Shown: one piece after another, positions 34,156-47,246 of the stretch | Numbering within the stretch: position 1 is the stretch's first letter | Layout: each line of letters begins with the position of its first letter | Source of the DNA: Haliclona indistincta | Lineage: Eukaryota > Porifera > Demospongiae > Haplosclerida > Chalinidae | NCBI GenBank assembly: GCA_964017065.1 | Contig: OZ024786.1 | Coordinates: forward strand, 8,685,047 to 8,749,046 | Direction of reading: 5' to 3' | Length of the DNA stretch: 64,000 nucleotides | Translations under genes and position numbers: made by a program | Notes under the pieces: model-generated | What the model was told of the DNA's origin: nothing | What the model saw: only the letters and a program-made list of their open reading frames with translations | The model's database searches: none

Positions 34156-35138
34156 CCGGGCCAGCCCGCTTTCCAATACCAGACCGGGGCCAGCCCGGCA
34201 CGGCACGGCCCGGCTCGCATTTTCGCGCGTTTACACTGGCAATTTAAGGCGTGCCGTGCCGAGCCGTGCCGAGCCGTGCCGTGCCGGGCTGGCCCGGTTA
34301 TTTTGTGTAGTGTAAACGCGGTATTAGTTGTTCCTACATACAGCAGAAATGTTATGAGAGTTTTCAGATGCGCTTGCGAGAACTGAAGATACACTGAAAA
34401 CTAAAATACAAAAAGTTTAATCAATATGATATAGTGGAGCATCATGTCTGAGAGATCTAGGCGCCGGTTACAGATGAGGTGAAAGCTTCTTCAACACAAG
34501 TATGCACACAACATCACAGCCACATCAGTAAAGTAGCAGCTAGAATGGAAGAATGCCAAGGCCCAGGAGGAGATTGCCAAATATTAAGTATGCAGACGTT
34601 GCTTTGACTATATTTGTAAGAAGCCGGGCACCCCAATCACATTCCTAGATAGAAAAAAGAAAGGTTGATGTTAAGTGTAAAGTGAAGTGAAAACATCAGT
34701 TTTGTACATACCAAAGCAATACAGCATGACACCAGATTAAATTGGTCTTCAAACGGAAGACACAATTCCCTTCTCCACACCTTTTTGTAACCATGAATAC
34801 TACATACTTAATAACGCTGCACAGTCTCCCCAAACCAACTGCTGCTCTCACAAAATAGAGCTATTCTCTTGCCCACTGAGGATTTTGACAGTGAAATGGA
34901 GAGTGATCTAAGGGAAGACATAAGAGAACAGTATAGCTTTGAACTAAGTGACTCAGACAGTGAACAAAACAATGTATGTTCGAACACATAATATTATAGC
35001 CATAGTCAAAGTTATGTGCATGTTATATTTGCCGTCAGAACATTGTTTTAGACAAAGATTACAGTTTCTTATCAACTGCATCGTTGAAAATAAAAGTTGT
35101 TGTACGGCAGAAGCCAGATTACAGTCGCAAAAGCTTAA

Positions 35139-35410
35139 CTATTGCTAGTTAAAGCCAGACGCTCTGCCCACAGGTAAGCGCCCTAGGTGACAGTTATGGT
35201 GCAGCATTAAGAAATCTTAACTACCAGTACACGTCAAGCCATTCTGGAGGTCATGATAACTTCGTAATATTTTGTCACACCACGCCCATGTCACGTGACA
35301 CGAAGCTATATGAATCAGGGTGATAGAGGATCATAATGATACCTGCAATATGACAGTAGTGGGAGGATAATGTGTTACTGAGATATGAAGCGAAACGCTG
35401 TAGCAGTTTT
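35139..35410 (+). repeat. Dispersed repeat, inverted partner at 43672-43945
   Basis: Shared blocks include TTAAGAAATCTTAACTACCA and its complement at 43850, plus the GTCACGTGACAC / GTGTCACGTGAC region. The two copies face each other on either side of the 36554 gene. Confidence 0.6.
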
Positions 35411-36553
35411 CTTAAATTTTAAAGTACATGTATGCCTAGGTGAAAGCAAAATTTTCGTCTTCAAAATTAATTTGGGTAGACTACTCTCGAAAATTCAATT
35501 CTTTGAAAATGTGTTTGATGACAGTTAAAGACATCATAGTGAATAAACAGGAAGTGACTGGAAATGGTGTTGAATTTCTGAACACATAATATGCAGCATT
35601 CCAACCATACTTTAACCTTTTATGCCCTAATGACGCGATTTGGCATCATACCTACTTCAGACACCATAAATTTATCCAAAAGTGCTAAAATATTCTGAGC
35701 TTATGCTAAATATTGAAGAATACAACTAACCATACAAATCCAGTGGTTTTCGACGTGCACTCACCACTAAATGTATTTTCTATGGCTTCAGTGCAAAATT
35801 CGCAACATTTAAAGAAAAAATATGGCTGCCGAGAATATTTGAACATTTTATGGCTTCAGGACGCTCAGAAAACACATTTTCCCACATTCTCCATGATCTG
35901 GGCTACATTTTGCACTTACGTAAACCACTCCTATTAGTATGTACTTTTCATTAGCCAGCCCCAAAGTACTAACTTTGAGTAAAATTTGATGAGGTCACTG
36001 CACTATATTGGCTTGACTTCCGAAGTGGGAGGAGCATATTGATCAACTTGAGTGTGAGCAATTGCAGCTACTCACTGGCGAAAAAGGAAAATTTGAGACC
36101 AGTAGCGCAAAGGACACATGAGTTATTCGCGAGAGAATTGGTCAGCATTTACAAGATTAAAATTCCAGCAAGATAACTTAGTATGGTGTCTGAAGATTAA
36201 TAATGATACTGCATTATTAAAATTTTGTGTCCGTATTTTATATGAATAATTATTGTGAAGTACAGATAACAAATGCATGTCAAGTCTACATAAAGTGTCC
36301 ACTACAATGAGGTGTTGTGTGTCATGGGTCTAGTTTAGGTGTTTCCTGTATGCAGTCAGAGGTCTCCCACCAGTGAGACTCAAAACATGAATATAATTTA
36401 GATTGCATTTGTGTTAAATAATCTATGAATGAATATTACAATGACAGGTATTTGTTTACACATGTGATTCACTAAATATATTCATTCTGTAACACTGTGG
36501 GTGTTCCAGCAAATACGCCTCTGTGAAGAACTGTGAAGTTAGCTACATTGGGG

Positions 36554-39500
36554 ATGGATTTTCGAAACGCACTGTTCTTGTTGGCAGTCTATACTACTAT
36601 ATTCACAGCATATGCTCAACATATACAGAATGCCCGTAAGTATTATTTCATGTCGCATACAAAATAAAATTAATGTTAACAGCATTTATGCCTAGCCTTG
36701 GTTATTTGTACTATCGAAGTTCTTGTTTATAATAGCAAGTTTCTGCAATCGAGAAAGGACAAGTGAAGAATAATCATTATCACATTAATGCCAAGTTAGA
36801 GGCTAAAATGCTTGAGCATGCTCATCTGCGCACAAATTCCAGTACCGATTTTTAAAAATATTGAATGCAAAAATAGAGCTACGTGCTGCTGCACAGAGTG
36901 CAATCAATACTATACATCACAAATGGCAGATAAGCTAGTTGAACGAGCAGTTTTAGCTTCGTTTTGGAAATGGAATTGTGATTTCCCTAAGCTGACATTT
37001 CTCACCAGATATGTGGAAGTTGAATACAGCGTTATAATATTTTAACAAGCTAGAAATCTAAACATTGCTTCCAGAGGACATGATAGGAATTTTATTGTAT
37101 AATTTATTTTGCAGGCATCGTGATTCCTCCCAATCCAGTCAATATATCTGAAAATGCTGAAATAATTGTGAATTGCACAATAATTGGACATCACATAAAC
37201 TGGAAAGTCAACAATGAACCTATTTCAGACTTTCCACATCCAGGATTTTATGCTTCTAAAATATCCATGCCGATGAATGGCACACCAAATATGTGTTTTG
37301 GACAGCTAAGAATTACAGGATCTAGAGAAAACAATGGCACAATGATAACATGTGTTGCCTCACAGTTAATATCTAACAACTTCACTGTTGCAGAGAGTAA
37401 ACCAGTGCTGATTCTTGTACAAGGTACACACAAACATTTAAGGCCTGTCCGCACTGACGCGCGAGCCCGGGTTCAACCCAGGTTGAACTCGGATAGATCG
37501 CGTCCGCACTCAATCTGCAGAGATCCGGTTTTGGCGAATCCGGGTTGAGCCAACCCACATACGTATGTGGGTTGAACTGGGTTCGCTTTGGCACCGCCAC
37601 GTGTACGCGCACTAGAGACGTTCCCTGAGTGCTCAATCGCTAGAGAAAGACTTACTTTGTCAAGAAGCTCTCGTGCTAGTGCTATAAACGCTGCCTTGGA
37701 CTGCTGCATGGACCTGACTCGCATCGATCCGGGTCGAGTGCGGACGCGCGCTAACCGAGTTCAACCCGGGTAAGTCGGGTTTGATTTCGACCCAGATTCA
37801 ACCCAGTGCAAACACGGCTTAATATAATGCAGGGTAGCGATTTAAATGGAGTGCAAGATTATAGCCGTAATGCTTCCTCCCTAATAAAATTATCATTAAA
37901 GCAGTTGATTTAAGAAGGAATCTTTAAAGAGCAGCTTTTGTTCATCTTAAAGTTTACGACTAAAAAGAAGCAATGTAATGCATTATTGTGTATATAACAC
38001 AGGTTTGAGCACTGCGCAATGTCATTGAGCGATGTCATTCAGTGAGTAAATGAAGTAGGCAAAAATCTCACCAGGCAACTCTGCAGAAACCTATACTGTA
38101 AAATTCAATTCTTAACTATCTCTAGGTCCTTACAATGTGTTTTTCTCAAAGATGCTATTTTATGCAGACCTGAAATGTGTCCAAGATAGAAAAAAAATTA
38201 GCTAAATTCAGTCCAGACTATTGGAGAGATTTTCTTATAATGAACACTAAATTTTGGTTTGGCTAGACCTAGAAAAGAGTTTGATATTACCTTATTGCAG
38301 AGTTTTGACATTGATGAAAAATACTTCTATCTTTATCTGCATTATTATAAATTTTACACACTAGATAGAGTCAGTTTTTTTACGTTGCTAGTCTTTGTCT
38401 GTTGCAAGCTACAAGATGAAAAGTTGCTCATTAAAAAACAACACACTGTCAAACTTAAATCTCTTGAAAACTTATGCAGTGAAACCTGTCTTAAGGACCA
38501 CTTGTGTAATAAGACCACCACAATAATATTTATTAAGACCACAATTTTCGATCATTTTATACATGATTTTATATAGGTACTCTCTTTAAGACCACAAATT
38601 TTGGTCCCAAGGGTGGTCTTACTAAGCAGGTTTCACTGTATTATGCAAAAGTCCCGGTTTTTTCTTATTCAAACTTCTCCACTCATGTGAATTTCATTAC
38701 TTGCATGCTCCCTTGACGAAGATTCGATATGCTACTTGCAATGAAAGTATGAGTATTAGTTATTGTTATAAATATTATATTTGTCAAAGAAACTGCCCAT
38801 GCAACAAAATCGTTTGTGACCGCCCATGAGTGTAACAAACGAATTGCTACACGGCAAACTCCCAATGCAAATGTATGCACAAAAGGTCCAGAGTGTAATA
38901 AACAATTGCTATACTCATGAGCAGGTCTGGCAGCAACCATAAATAAATCTCATGGTGCACAGCAGGACAGTAGTGCCTGGTTTGCCAACAATTTAGTTAA
39001 GGCTACTGGAAGGTGAAGAGCTCGATCTGTATTGCACACCTTATATACACAATGAGCACGCTAACACTAGTGGGACTTTGAAAGCAAAACAATTAATGTA
39101 TTGATCCTCGTGCAACATTGGATTTGTCCGCACTCGCTTTCGGTCTCGTTGTTAAAAATTGACCACTCTCGTGGTCTATTTTTAACAACTCGACGCGCAT
39201 ACAAATCCAATGTTATTATGCGAAGCCATACATTAACTATTACATATTATTATAGTCCAACGTATGAGGTGCAAATGGAATCCAGAACACTCTTCACGAC
39301 CCACTGTGCTATAACTTTCCTGCCCATGATATAGGACGGGCAGTGCCTTTGATACACCCACACCTACATACTCTGCCTACTATGGCAAAATTTATTAACA
39401 TGGAACTAAATTCCATTTGTCTCCACAGGCGTTCTTGGACCAGTCAGTGATTTAAAAATTAAGACGACAGACACAAGAGCTATCTTGACTTGGGATGCAC

Positions 39501-40080
39501 CAAACACTTTAGCTCAAGTTCCAATTCAATACGATATAAGGCTTGACACTTGCAGTAGTAGGAATATATCTGGATTTGAAAACACAACGCTACATCATTC
39601 CTATGAATTACCTCATCACAATGTTTATCACATGGTAACTGTCAAACCAGTGAATAAAGCTGGAAACGGAGCCGAAATTGTAACTTCCGTTATCCTGCCA
39701 AGTTTCATGGTGCAAGTTATCTCAATGCCAGGTAAGACAAATAATTACTAGAAAACTCTTGTATAATTATATCTACAGTTTCAACTAATAGCTTTGGATC
39801 AGCAGAGATAATGCCTACAAAAAGTTCTTTCTTTCAATCTGCAACTACAAGGCCTACCTCGACTACAGAAATGCAAATAAATTCTATACCTTTATTAGTT
39901 GTCGGAATCATACTCTTAATCTTCTCCTTAATATTTGCAATTGGTATTGTCACATTGTATTTTATAAACAGGCGTCTGAAACAAAGGCTAGATATATTGG
40001 AAAGTGAAAAAATGACAGTGCAGAAAAGAAAACTTATTGTAGATACATACTCATCTATGTCATCTGAATCAATTGTCTGA
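36554..40080 (+). CDS. Ig-FN3 single-pass receptor (paralogue of the 6289 gene)
   Basis: Four exons with phase-1 junctions: 36554-36635 (Met, signal peptide LFLLAVYTTIFTAYA), 37115-37423 (one Ig domain: Cys in IVNCTI, Trp in HHINWK, Cys in MITCVAS), 39429-39731 (FN3: ILTWDAP, NKAGNG), 39779-40080 (Ser/Thr stalk, membrane helix with LLVVGIILLIFSLIFAIGIV, short basic tail). About 331 residues, complete. Here the stalk, helix and tail share one exon, while the paralogue has separate stalk and helix exons. The tail has Tyr in DTYSSM but no ITIM. Probably a surface recognition or adhesion protein. The 2-kb second intron carries two MITEs. Several N-glycosylation sites lie in the ectodomain. Confidence 0.78.
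37438..37823. mobile_element. MITE in the Ig-FN3 receptor intron
   Basis: Ends TTAAGGCCTGTCCGCACTG and CAGTGCAAACACGGCTTAA; the interior repeats GGTTCAACCC-type motifs in both orientations. A TTAA or TAA target is likely. Confidence 0.7.
38476..38638. mobile_element. 163-bp pogo/Tc1-type MITE
   Basis: Ends CAGTGAAACCTGTCTTAAG and CTAAGCAGGTTTCACTG; interior AAGACCACAA in both orientations. It looks like a deletion derivative of the 18411-20435 element. Confidence 0.75.
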
Positions 40081-40242
40081 GTTATAAGTTTTTATACTTC
40101 TATGCTAAGCTCTGATTTTTGACAATAAGCAACTATTGTCTGTAGTTCATTTCAGAATGAAAGTATGAATCTGTTTTTTCTTTTTTTCTCACAAAAATGC
40201 TTTATTAATAATTTTCTCCAAAATGCGTATGCAATAACAATA

Positions 40243-40640
40243 GGGTTTTAGTTACACGTTTATTTGCGCTAACGGTTAACGTCTGGCAATGCTGACGTCA
40301 GAAATTAGCACATGATCCACCGTTAACCCCAGCCTCGCGTTCAATTTTCCCGTTTACAATGGCTGTCACCTGGTTTTCCCATATGGTTTTCTAAGACTTC
40401 TCGCTTTTCTCGTCTAGCTTTCCTGCGCGTTTGTTACAAACTAGCACAAAGCCACATGCCTTTGGTTTCTGTTTTTGTGTGTTTTACGTGTGCCTACAAA
40501 ATACTGTGCGCGCTACAGTGTTGTATACGTACACGACTAGATCGCTTCTTCACGTGTACACAAGTTACAAGTTGTGACGTCACTGAACTAGCCGTTGACG
40601 TTCAGCCGTTTGGCGTGAAGTGGCTAACTAAAACTCTCTA
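40243..40640. mobile_element. Probable degraded MITE downstream of the receptor
   Basis: GGTTTTAGTTACACG near the left and GTGGCTAACTAAAAC near the right are inverted, as are TAACGGTTAACGTC and GCCGTTGACGTT. Divergent; boundaries uncertain. Confidence 0.4.
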
Positions 40641-43600
40641 ATTATTATAGTGCATCTGTAACCTAGTTGCTTTTCATTTATTCCTGTATTTTTGTACATG
40701 TAGAAGTAGAATGTTGACAGTGACTTGCATAATACCGATGCTTTAACTGGTCAATCGAGAACGGCATGGACTTTCCTCCTTTAATAATAATAGTGACTTG
40801 CATTTGCTGCTCGCTCAGTTCTTTTGATTTGATCTGTTGTACTTGATATTCTTTAGGCTCGTATAGAAGTATCATGAGAGGACAAAATGACGAGCATAAT
40901 CACACGCCTTTAGCCATTTAATGGGAATTTTTTGGATGCCATTCTTTCCAATAATTATATAGATCCCAACCTAGTTCCTTAAGAAGAGTTTGGTGAGTAC
41001 TTCACTTCTTGCCTTAGCACGCTCGTCTCGAAATTTGGTGCAGAAAAACGAGTTTTCAGCGCACCAGCGCATCTTCTACAGTAGCAAACGGAGGGCCACA
41101 CGAAGAGATTTTTTGAATATCGACTCATATTGCAGTTTTATGCTCGAGAACACACAATTGTTGGTGTAGCTCAGGGGCTTGTTTTGCGGTATTTTGCGTT
41201 TTTAGAAAAAAATCAAAGAATTTATCAGGAAAAACTCTTCGTCTGGCCCTCGGGAAAACTGTTTAAAGCATCGTGAATACTGTTTTACCTTGCTCGAAGA
41301 CTCCCGTGGAGAGATTTTTGGTGAATGAATCATGGATCTTGATGGGCTGTGTATCTGGCGATGGTACGAGGTGTGTTCGAAATAGTTGCAAAACAGCTTT
41401 GTTTACCTATCTTCTCGACATGTAGCTGGTTTTTTGGCGCTTAGTTTTGTCTTTAGCTGGATAGCGAGCTGTTTTCGAAACCACTGCAGCTACGCCCAGA
41501 CGGTATATTCACTTTCTTGTACGTCCATAACAGAGAATATCCAATGCTCAGTAGCGCAATTTAAATGGCATTCTCCACAAAGTGAGTATAATTATATTGA
41601 CTTCTGACTACAAATTGTTGAATTTCAATCATTTGTCACAGCCTACGGCTGTTTACATTGTGCTTTGGTTATGAACCTCTTGAGAACATTCAATGGCAAC
41701 TTTAGATTACTTGCACCGACTTGTATTCAAGTGATGTATAATTATGACAAAAGCAGTATAACTAGATGATTGTACATGGACAATGTGGGGCGAGCCTGAG
41801 CAAGTGCATTGCAGACGATCTGTTTGATAGCTAGGTAGTTTGATACAATGCTTCTAGCTTTTGACAAGTGAGTATCTTGTACGTATGAAACAGCAGCAAG
41901 CAGTTCCGCATCTCATGATTACAAATTTTTAGCGCCGTTCTTGACATTGGGCTCTCGTACGCTGTAGTCTGTCTTCTCTTTGCACACTAGTCTCAGCAGC
42001 ACGTTGTTCATGTTCATGGTACCTCATGCGCTTTCGTCTGTTCTTTCTACGTTCATCGGTCTCAACAGTACGTTGCTCATGCATGCTGTTGACGTCTCAG
42101 CTGTTGTATTTCTTAGTCTCTTTGTTGAGCAGTACGCTCGGTACGTCCTGCCTTATCACGAGCTCTTCGCTTACTCAATCGCAGCTCGTTCTCTTCTGTG
42201 GTTTCAGCAGCTCGCGAGCTCTTTCATGTATTCTTCTTTTTAGCTCTTGGATGCCATATTCGTTCTTTGCATGCAGGTAAGAATGTAAATTCAAAATGTA
42301 CATTGAAATAGAACGAGGGGGCATTTACGGAATGACGACGCATACATAGATTGATTGATATATACATAGCTCGCGGGGGATGTCATTCGATCCATAGGGC
42401 ATGCACCACGAGGTGCCTCTTATTGTTTTTGTGCTAGACGGCAAAAAAAGTTGAGAAAAATCGCCCCAGAATAAGTAGGAATTACTCTCAGATATCAGAT
42501 AATACCGTCGAGCACTGCTCGTATGCAATATTACAGCTACGCAACCTGTGCTGTCTGGCACCACACAGCTGTAATATTGCATAATATCGTTACTATGCGC
42601 ATGTGATTTCCCAAACCACACCTAACATTCCATCGTGTGGCATAGCTCAACGGAACTAGCATTTGTAGCTCAGGAAGCTCTAAGATCAAAGGCACCGCTA
42701 GTGGTATATATCTCATACCACTGCGGTTACCTGGGCAATACTTGTATCCCCCAGTAGAACCACTTCTTGGGGGATATATATATATCCTCCAGGATATCAG
42801 CTGACTTCAAAAAGTTACCACTTACCCTTTCCATACGAAAGGAGGAGAGGCTGGCTTCACACAGCATAAAGCCGAACTTGCATTTGACGAGATTGCGACG
42901 ATTTTATTAACACTAAAGTTTCATTAGGACTCAATAGTGCGAAGAAATGGCGTCTTGAATTTGTGGTCAACAAAGTAACACAGCCATAATCATGTAAAGG
43001 AAACTATAAAGGCATACAGCATTTAAAAGAACGACTAAGTTTAGAGCGTGAACCGGGAGGGCCAAGCTCAAGCTTAGCAAAGGACGCGTTACTCGAGACG
43101 AACACCAGGACCATCCAACAGTGACGAACAGCGCCGGTCACGGCCAAGTTGTCGGTAACAATGGCTGGACAAACTACTGCAACCTAGGTTTGTTAAGGTG
43201 TAAAGGCTACATAACTAAAGCTGGACCCACGTGTAGCACATTGAGGCTTACCTTTGTTGTCAGTTCTTCGGGAGGTCAATCAACGATCACACGCGTACTC
43301 GACGAAGTTGGCGTATTCAGGTTAGAAAACGAATGAAAGTCTGTGTAGAAAGTCAGTCTTGCTGTTGGATCTTAGAGCTACATTAGCTACAAAATGGTTA
43401 ACCCATGGGTTAACCTATACATAGCACTCAGTAGGTTCTATGTTGCGTAGAGTTTGTGTGTCTGTGCTCTGTACGTCGATTAGGAAGAAATAGCACAGAT
43501 CCAATAGACATCACGCTTATGCCTGAGCCAGGAATCTTTCTGTTGTTAGAAAACTTAAAATTATACAGTGGAATACACGAAGAGAGTAGAAAAAATAACT

Positions 43601-45714
43601 CCATGAGACGTTGCTTCATTTCTCTACAGTGGACCACACGACGAGAGTGTAAAACTATGTTTTTGACATTTTGTTTCGTATCTCAGGAACCAAGTGTCCT
43701 ATGATCATGTTGCAGGTACCATTATGATCCTCTATCCTTACTGAACACCCTCATTCATATGGCTTTGTGTCACGTGACGTGGGAATGTCACAACATGGCG
43801 GCATATCACCCACTGGACTGACAGTTTTTAGTTAGGATTACCAGAACTACTGGTAGTTAAGATTTCTTAACGCTGCATTACAACCTTCACCTAGAGCGCT
43901 AACCTGTCGGCAAGTGTCCGTCTTTAACTAGCGTTAGTTCGGCGACGGGGAACAAAAGATGGGTTTCGAAACTTTAGGTATGGGAAATCCGATTCCGTGG
44001 GAGTTAAGCTCCAATACTACGAGACTGTACAGCCAATACATCCATCCACACTTTGCCACACACTATGCGTCCCTAGAAATGTGCACAGCGACAAACGAGA
44101 CTCTTTCCTGCTTGATCGAGTGCTGTTTTCTTGCCACCATCTTGCTAATATAATGGATTTTTGTGATGTCACGCATAATAATTATTGGCAGTGTAAAACG
44201 TCATAACCATTGAAAACACATTGAATCAGTGTAATAGTTATGATGCAACTCATGCTAATAACCAACATCTTGTTCAGCTATAATGTACCGTAACTACCGT
44301 TTAGAATGACGTGACATCACGCATTCCTACTGTCTTTGTTGTGTTCCGCTGTTGTTCTAAGCTCAGATCAGCTATAATTATTATTGGATTTTCAGAGTAC
44401 CAAGAGTACCTCTTTGCTAACCGGTTTTCAAAGCTAGGAATTTGCTTCAGGACAGCTGCAGCAGACTTGCCAATAAGCTGATTATAATACTTGCATGAGC
44501 AATAATTGCAGTCATTTCCACTGTTGAGAATATTTACCACTTTGTCGGTCTTAGCAACCTATGGGATGGATTGGGCAAAGATCATATTCGTAACTAGTTT
44601 TGCAAGAGCAATACTAAATTCGTTGAATTCTGTCTAGTCCAGAGAATAGCTAGCGCAAAAATTACATATCACATGACTGAATATTAAGGGTGGATTGCCC
44701 TAACATCAGGATTACAAATATTTTGGTTTCTACTGTTAGTTGAAGGCTTGCTCAGTCACACTGATCACCCAAGAAAGTCGCCATTCGTCTTGTGGGCGTA
44801 GCAAGCTCCACCCAATGACGAAAAAGTGCGTTTCTTTCCTAGGCATGCCACACCCACACAAAATGTCAGACATAAACTTTGGTACACAAGGAAGAAACGT
44901 ATGTTTGGGATTTTGCAAAAAGGTCTCTGTCTATAAGTTACAGAGGGGTGAATATTTAATGAGAAGACACGATTTCGGCAAAAATTCCCTACTAGCAAGA
45001 ACGATGGAAGATACATCTCCTTTTGCCAGAGCGCCAAAAAATGCCATCTCTTCCCAATCCCGCCCTCCCCACAACCCACCCACCCTTATGTGGGTCTCTC
45101 GTGATTGCAGAGTACGAAATAATTTTGTTCTAAATACGGCAAGTGCTATTGGAGTGTGGTTACACCTATTTTCCGTGTAAAACAGGCAAGTAATAGCCAG
45201 GACACTGTAGATTATAATTATTGTGCAAAGGGCAGCAAGAAAGAATAGTTCGGGTAATCCTGGCTTGATACATCCAATCTCGATCAAGTGTATGATTTCC
45301 ACGAACTTGGAAATTTCGATAGCACATGCATAATCAAATAAAACTGAGTTTGTGCACCGAACGTAGCTTGATTAATTTTGCTGAAGATTGACTTGCTCAA
45401 TCCAACCTCAAAAGAAAGGATTAGGGGTTAATTTTCGGTGTGGGTCAAACCATAGATATTGGTCAAACCATATGCATGCATGTACTACACAACACAATCG
45501 GACATGCAAGCTGTCGATTTTTCATTATGGACCCGTATTCTAAGTTGCATAATTGTTATTTACCTTGCGAGTAGATTGTATCATACTTTGGATGGCCTCC
45601 TACACTGCAGAAGTAGAGTAGTCTGTGACGCTGTGACCTACACGTGCATGGGAGGTGGAGTCGATTCGCCCATCCTCCACCCTCTCAGGCATACAACCGT
45701 GCATGGCTAACTGA
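40641..45714. other. Stretch without a convincing gene
   Basis: Short open frames only. A hydrophobic frame at 41386-41580 ends at a donor-like GTGAGT but has no ATG. The repeat copy at 43672-43945 and the hairpin at 42510-42595 lie here. A small palindrome GGTTAACCCATGGGTTAACC sits at 43394. Confidence 0.4.
42510..42595. repeat. Hairpin related to the palindrome centre at 27775
   Basis: ATATTACAGCT and AGCTGTAATAT arms around GTGCTGTCTGGCACCACA, preceded by GAGCACTGCTCGTA as in the 27.7-kb palindrome. Confidence 0.6.
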
Positions 45715-45823
45715 GGTATGACCGACAGCTGCGTCTATGGGGAGACCACGGGCAGGCTAAGTTGGAGTCTTCTCACGTTTGTCTCAACGCTACAGCTCTT
45801 GGAACAGAAACGCTGAAAAATCG
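45715..45823 (+). pseudogene. Stray copy of the NAE1 N-terminal coding segment
   Basis: Near-identical to 51642-51753, covering the codons for [13 protein letters not shown] to about TLKN, with a single 3-bp deletion so the frame stays open. No start codon in frame and no other NAE1 sequence follow. It lies 5.9 kb upstream of the full gene in the same orientation, consistent with a partial segmental duplication or one edge of a former tandem copy. Confidence 0.85.
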
Positions 45824-46189
45824 CATGTTCCATGGATCTGCTGGAGTGCTGGTCACTTCTACTGCAACTTGCATGCTAGCTTCCATGGTACTGCTTTGAT
45901 GCTTCCATGCATGGATCTACTATATGGACGCGTGCTGCCATAATTAATCATGCATCTGCTAATTGCATAATTATAATTTTAATGAAAAATCTTACAAATC
46001 ATTAAAATAATATTGATAAATTATAGTTCTGTTAGAGCTGAGGCCAAAGAAACAGAAATTTATGGATGGTCGGCCCAACACCATCCAAGGGAAAAAACCG
46101 GAGAAGTAAAACCCGATGGGATAAAACATTCTCTGGAAAAACCCAAACGATAAATACAACAGCTCAAAATTCAACAAATTTTAAATAGG

Positions 46190-46640
46190 TCTTGACCTGT
46201 AGTAAAAAGAGATTAGACATTATAGAGCAATGTACCTCTCAGTGACCACGCAAGCCTTGTCTCAATCTGTAGGAGAGATTATTAATGAAGTAAAAAAAGA
46301 ATAAAAATGGGTCTTTTGATCTGTAGTAACAAAGAGATAAAACAGCATACAACAATATACCTGTCAACATTCTGTTGGTAAAATGGGTTTGACCTGTATT
46401 GAAAAGAATACCCTGCAATATACCTGTCAGCATTCTATTGGTAAAATGAGTTTGACCTGCATTGAAAAGAGGTAAGACAATACACTGCAATATACCTGTC
46501 ACCATTCTATTGGTTTGACCTGTATTGAAAAGAGATAAGACAATACAATATACCTGTCAGCATTCACACATGCGAGTGTGTAGGAAAATTGGGGTCTTGT
46601 CCTGTAGTAAAATGAGCTAAGACAATATTCAACAGGTACC
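46190..46640. repeat. Imperfect tandem repeat of about 60 bp
   Basis: Recurring block GACCTGTATTGAAAAGAG... with ATACCTGTCAGCATTCTATT, about six divergent copies. Confidence 0.75.
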
Positions 46641-46681
46641 TTTCAGTATTTACACAGGTGTTGGGTACATCTGTAGAATAA

Positions 46682-46744
46682 CTAGCCTCGTTCCCAGGCT
46701 TGACTCCTCTCATTTTGAGAGAAGTGGAGCCGGGAAAGAGGCTA
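46682..46744. mobile_element. Tiny MITE with TAGCCTCG ends
   Basis: TAGCCTCGTTCCCAGGC at the left and CCGGGAAAGAGGCTA at the right, with complementary interior. Same ends as the 62371-63039 element. Confidence 0.6.
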
Positions 46745-47014
46745 AGAAAGACAGCATGTTAATAAACAGTAAGAGTACCTCTAATATTATACAGAGTCTT
46801 TGTATAGCAGATTTATCTGCTAAGAAAAGAGCATGCAGATTAATAATGATTCTTATCTTAAAATCATATCTTCTTTTTATTCTGTATTGAAAGACATGTG
46901 GATAAGCAATAACAATACCATACCATCAGTTTGGCTCTGTTGCTTGCTTGAGACCTATCTAAAGAAATAACATGAGGATAATAAAAAGACATGAATCGGT
47001 TCATGGTGAAATCA

Positions 47015-47225
47015 AATCGATGAATTGATGATTGGTGCGATCGAATTGATGAGTCGATGATTTGTGTGATCGAATCGATGAGTCGATGATTGGTGTGATC
47101 GAATCGATGAGTAGATGATTTGTGTGATCGAATCGATGAGTCGATGATTTGTGTGATCGAATCGATGAGTCGATGATTGGTGTGATCGAATCGATGAGTC
47201 GATGATTGGTGTGATTGAATCGATT
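47015..47225. repeat. 29-bp tandem repeat
   Basis: Unit GATTGGTGTGATCGAATCGA plus TGAGTCGAT, about seven copies. Confidence 0.9.
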
Positions 47226-47246
47226 GAAGAAGTAGATGATGATAGT

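Larger units (their letters stand above)
31682..34327. mobile_element. Outer foldback element with CGGCAC-rich arms
   Basis: Ends CTAATACCGCGTTTACACT and AGTGTAAACGCGGTATTAG. Arms are rich in GGCACGGCACGG repeats and their complement. It was interrupted by the element at 32193-34155, which supplies most of its length. Confidence 0.7.

Noticed and set aside
41386..41580. Hydrophobic open frame ending at a donor-like GTGAGT, resembling a signal-peptide exon
   Set aside because: No ATG starts the frame, an in-frame stop lies just upstream, and no downstream exon with matching phase was found.
44931..45302. Minus-strand frame with a membrane-like stretch
   Set aside because: No splice partners or similarity; the opposite strand has equally long frames, so chance is likely.
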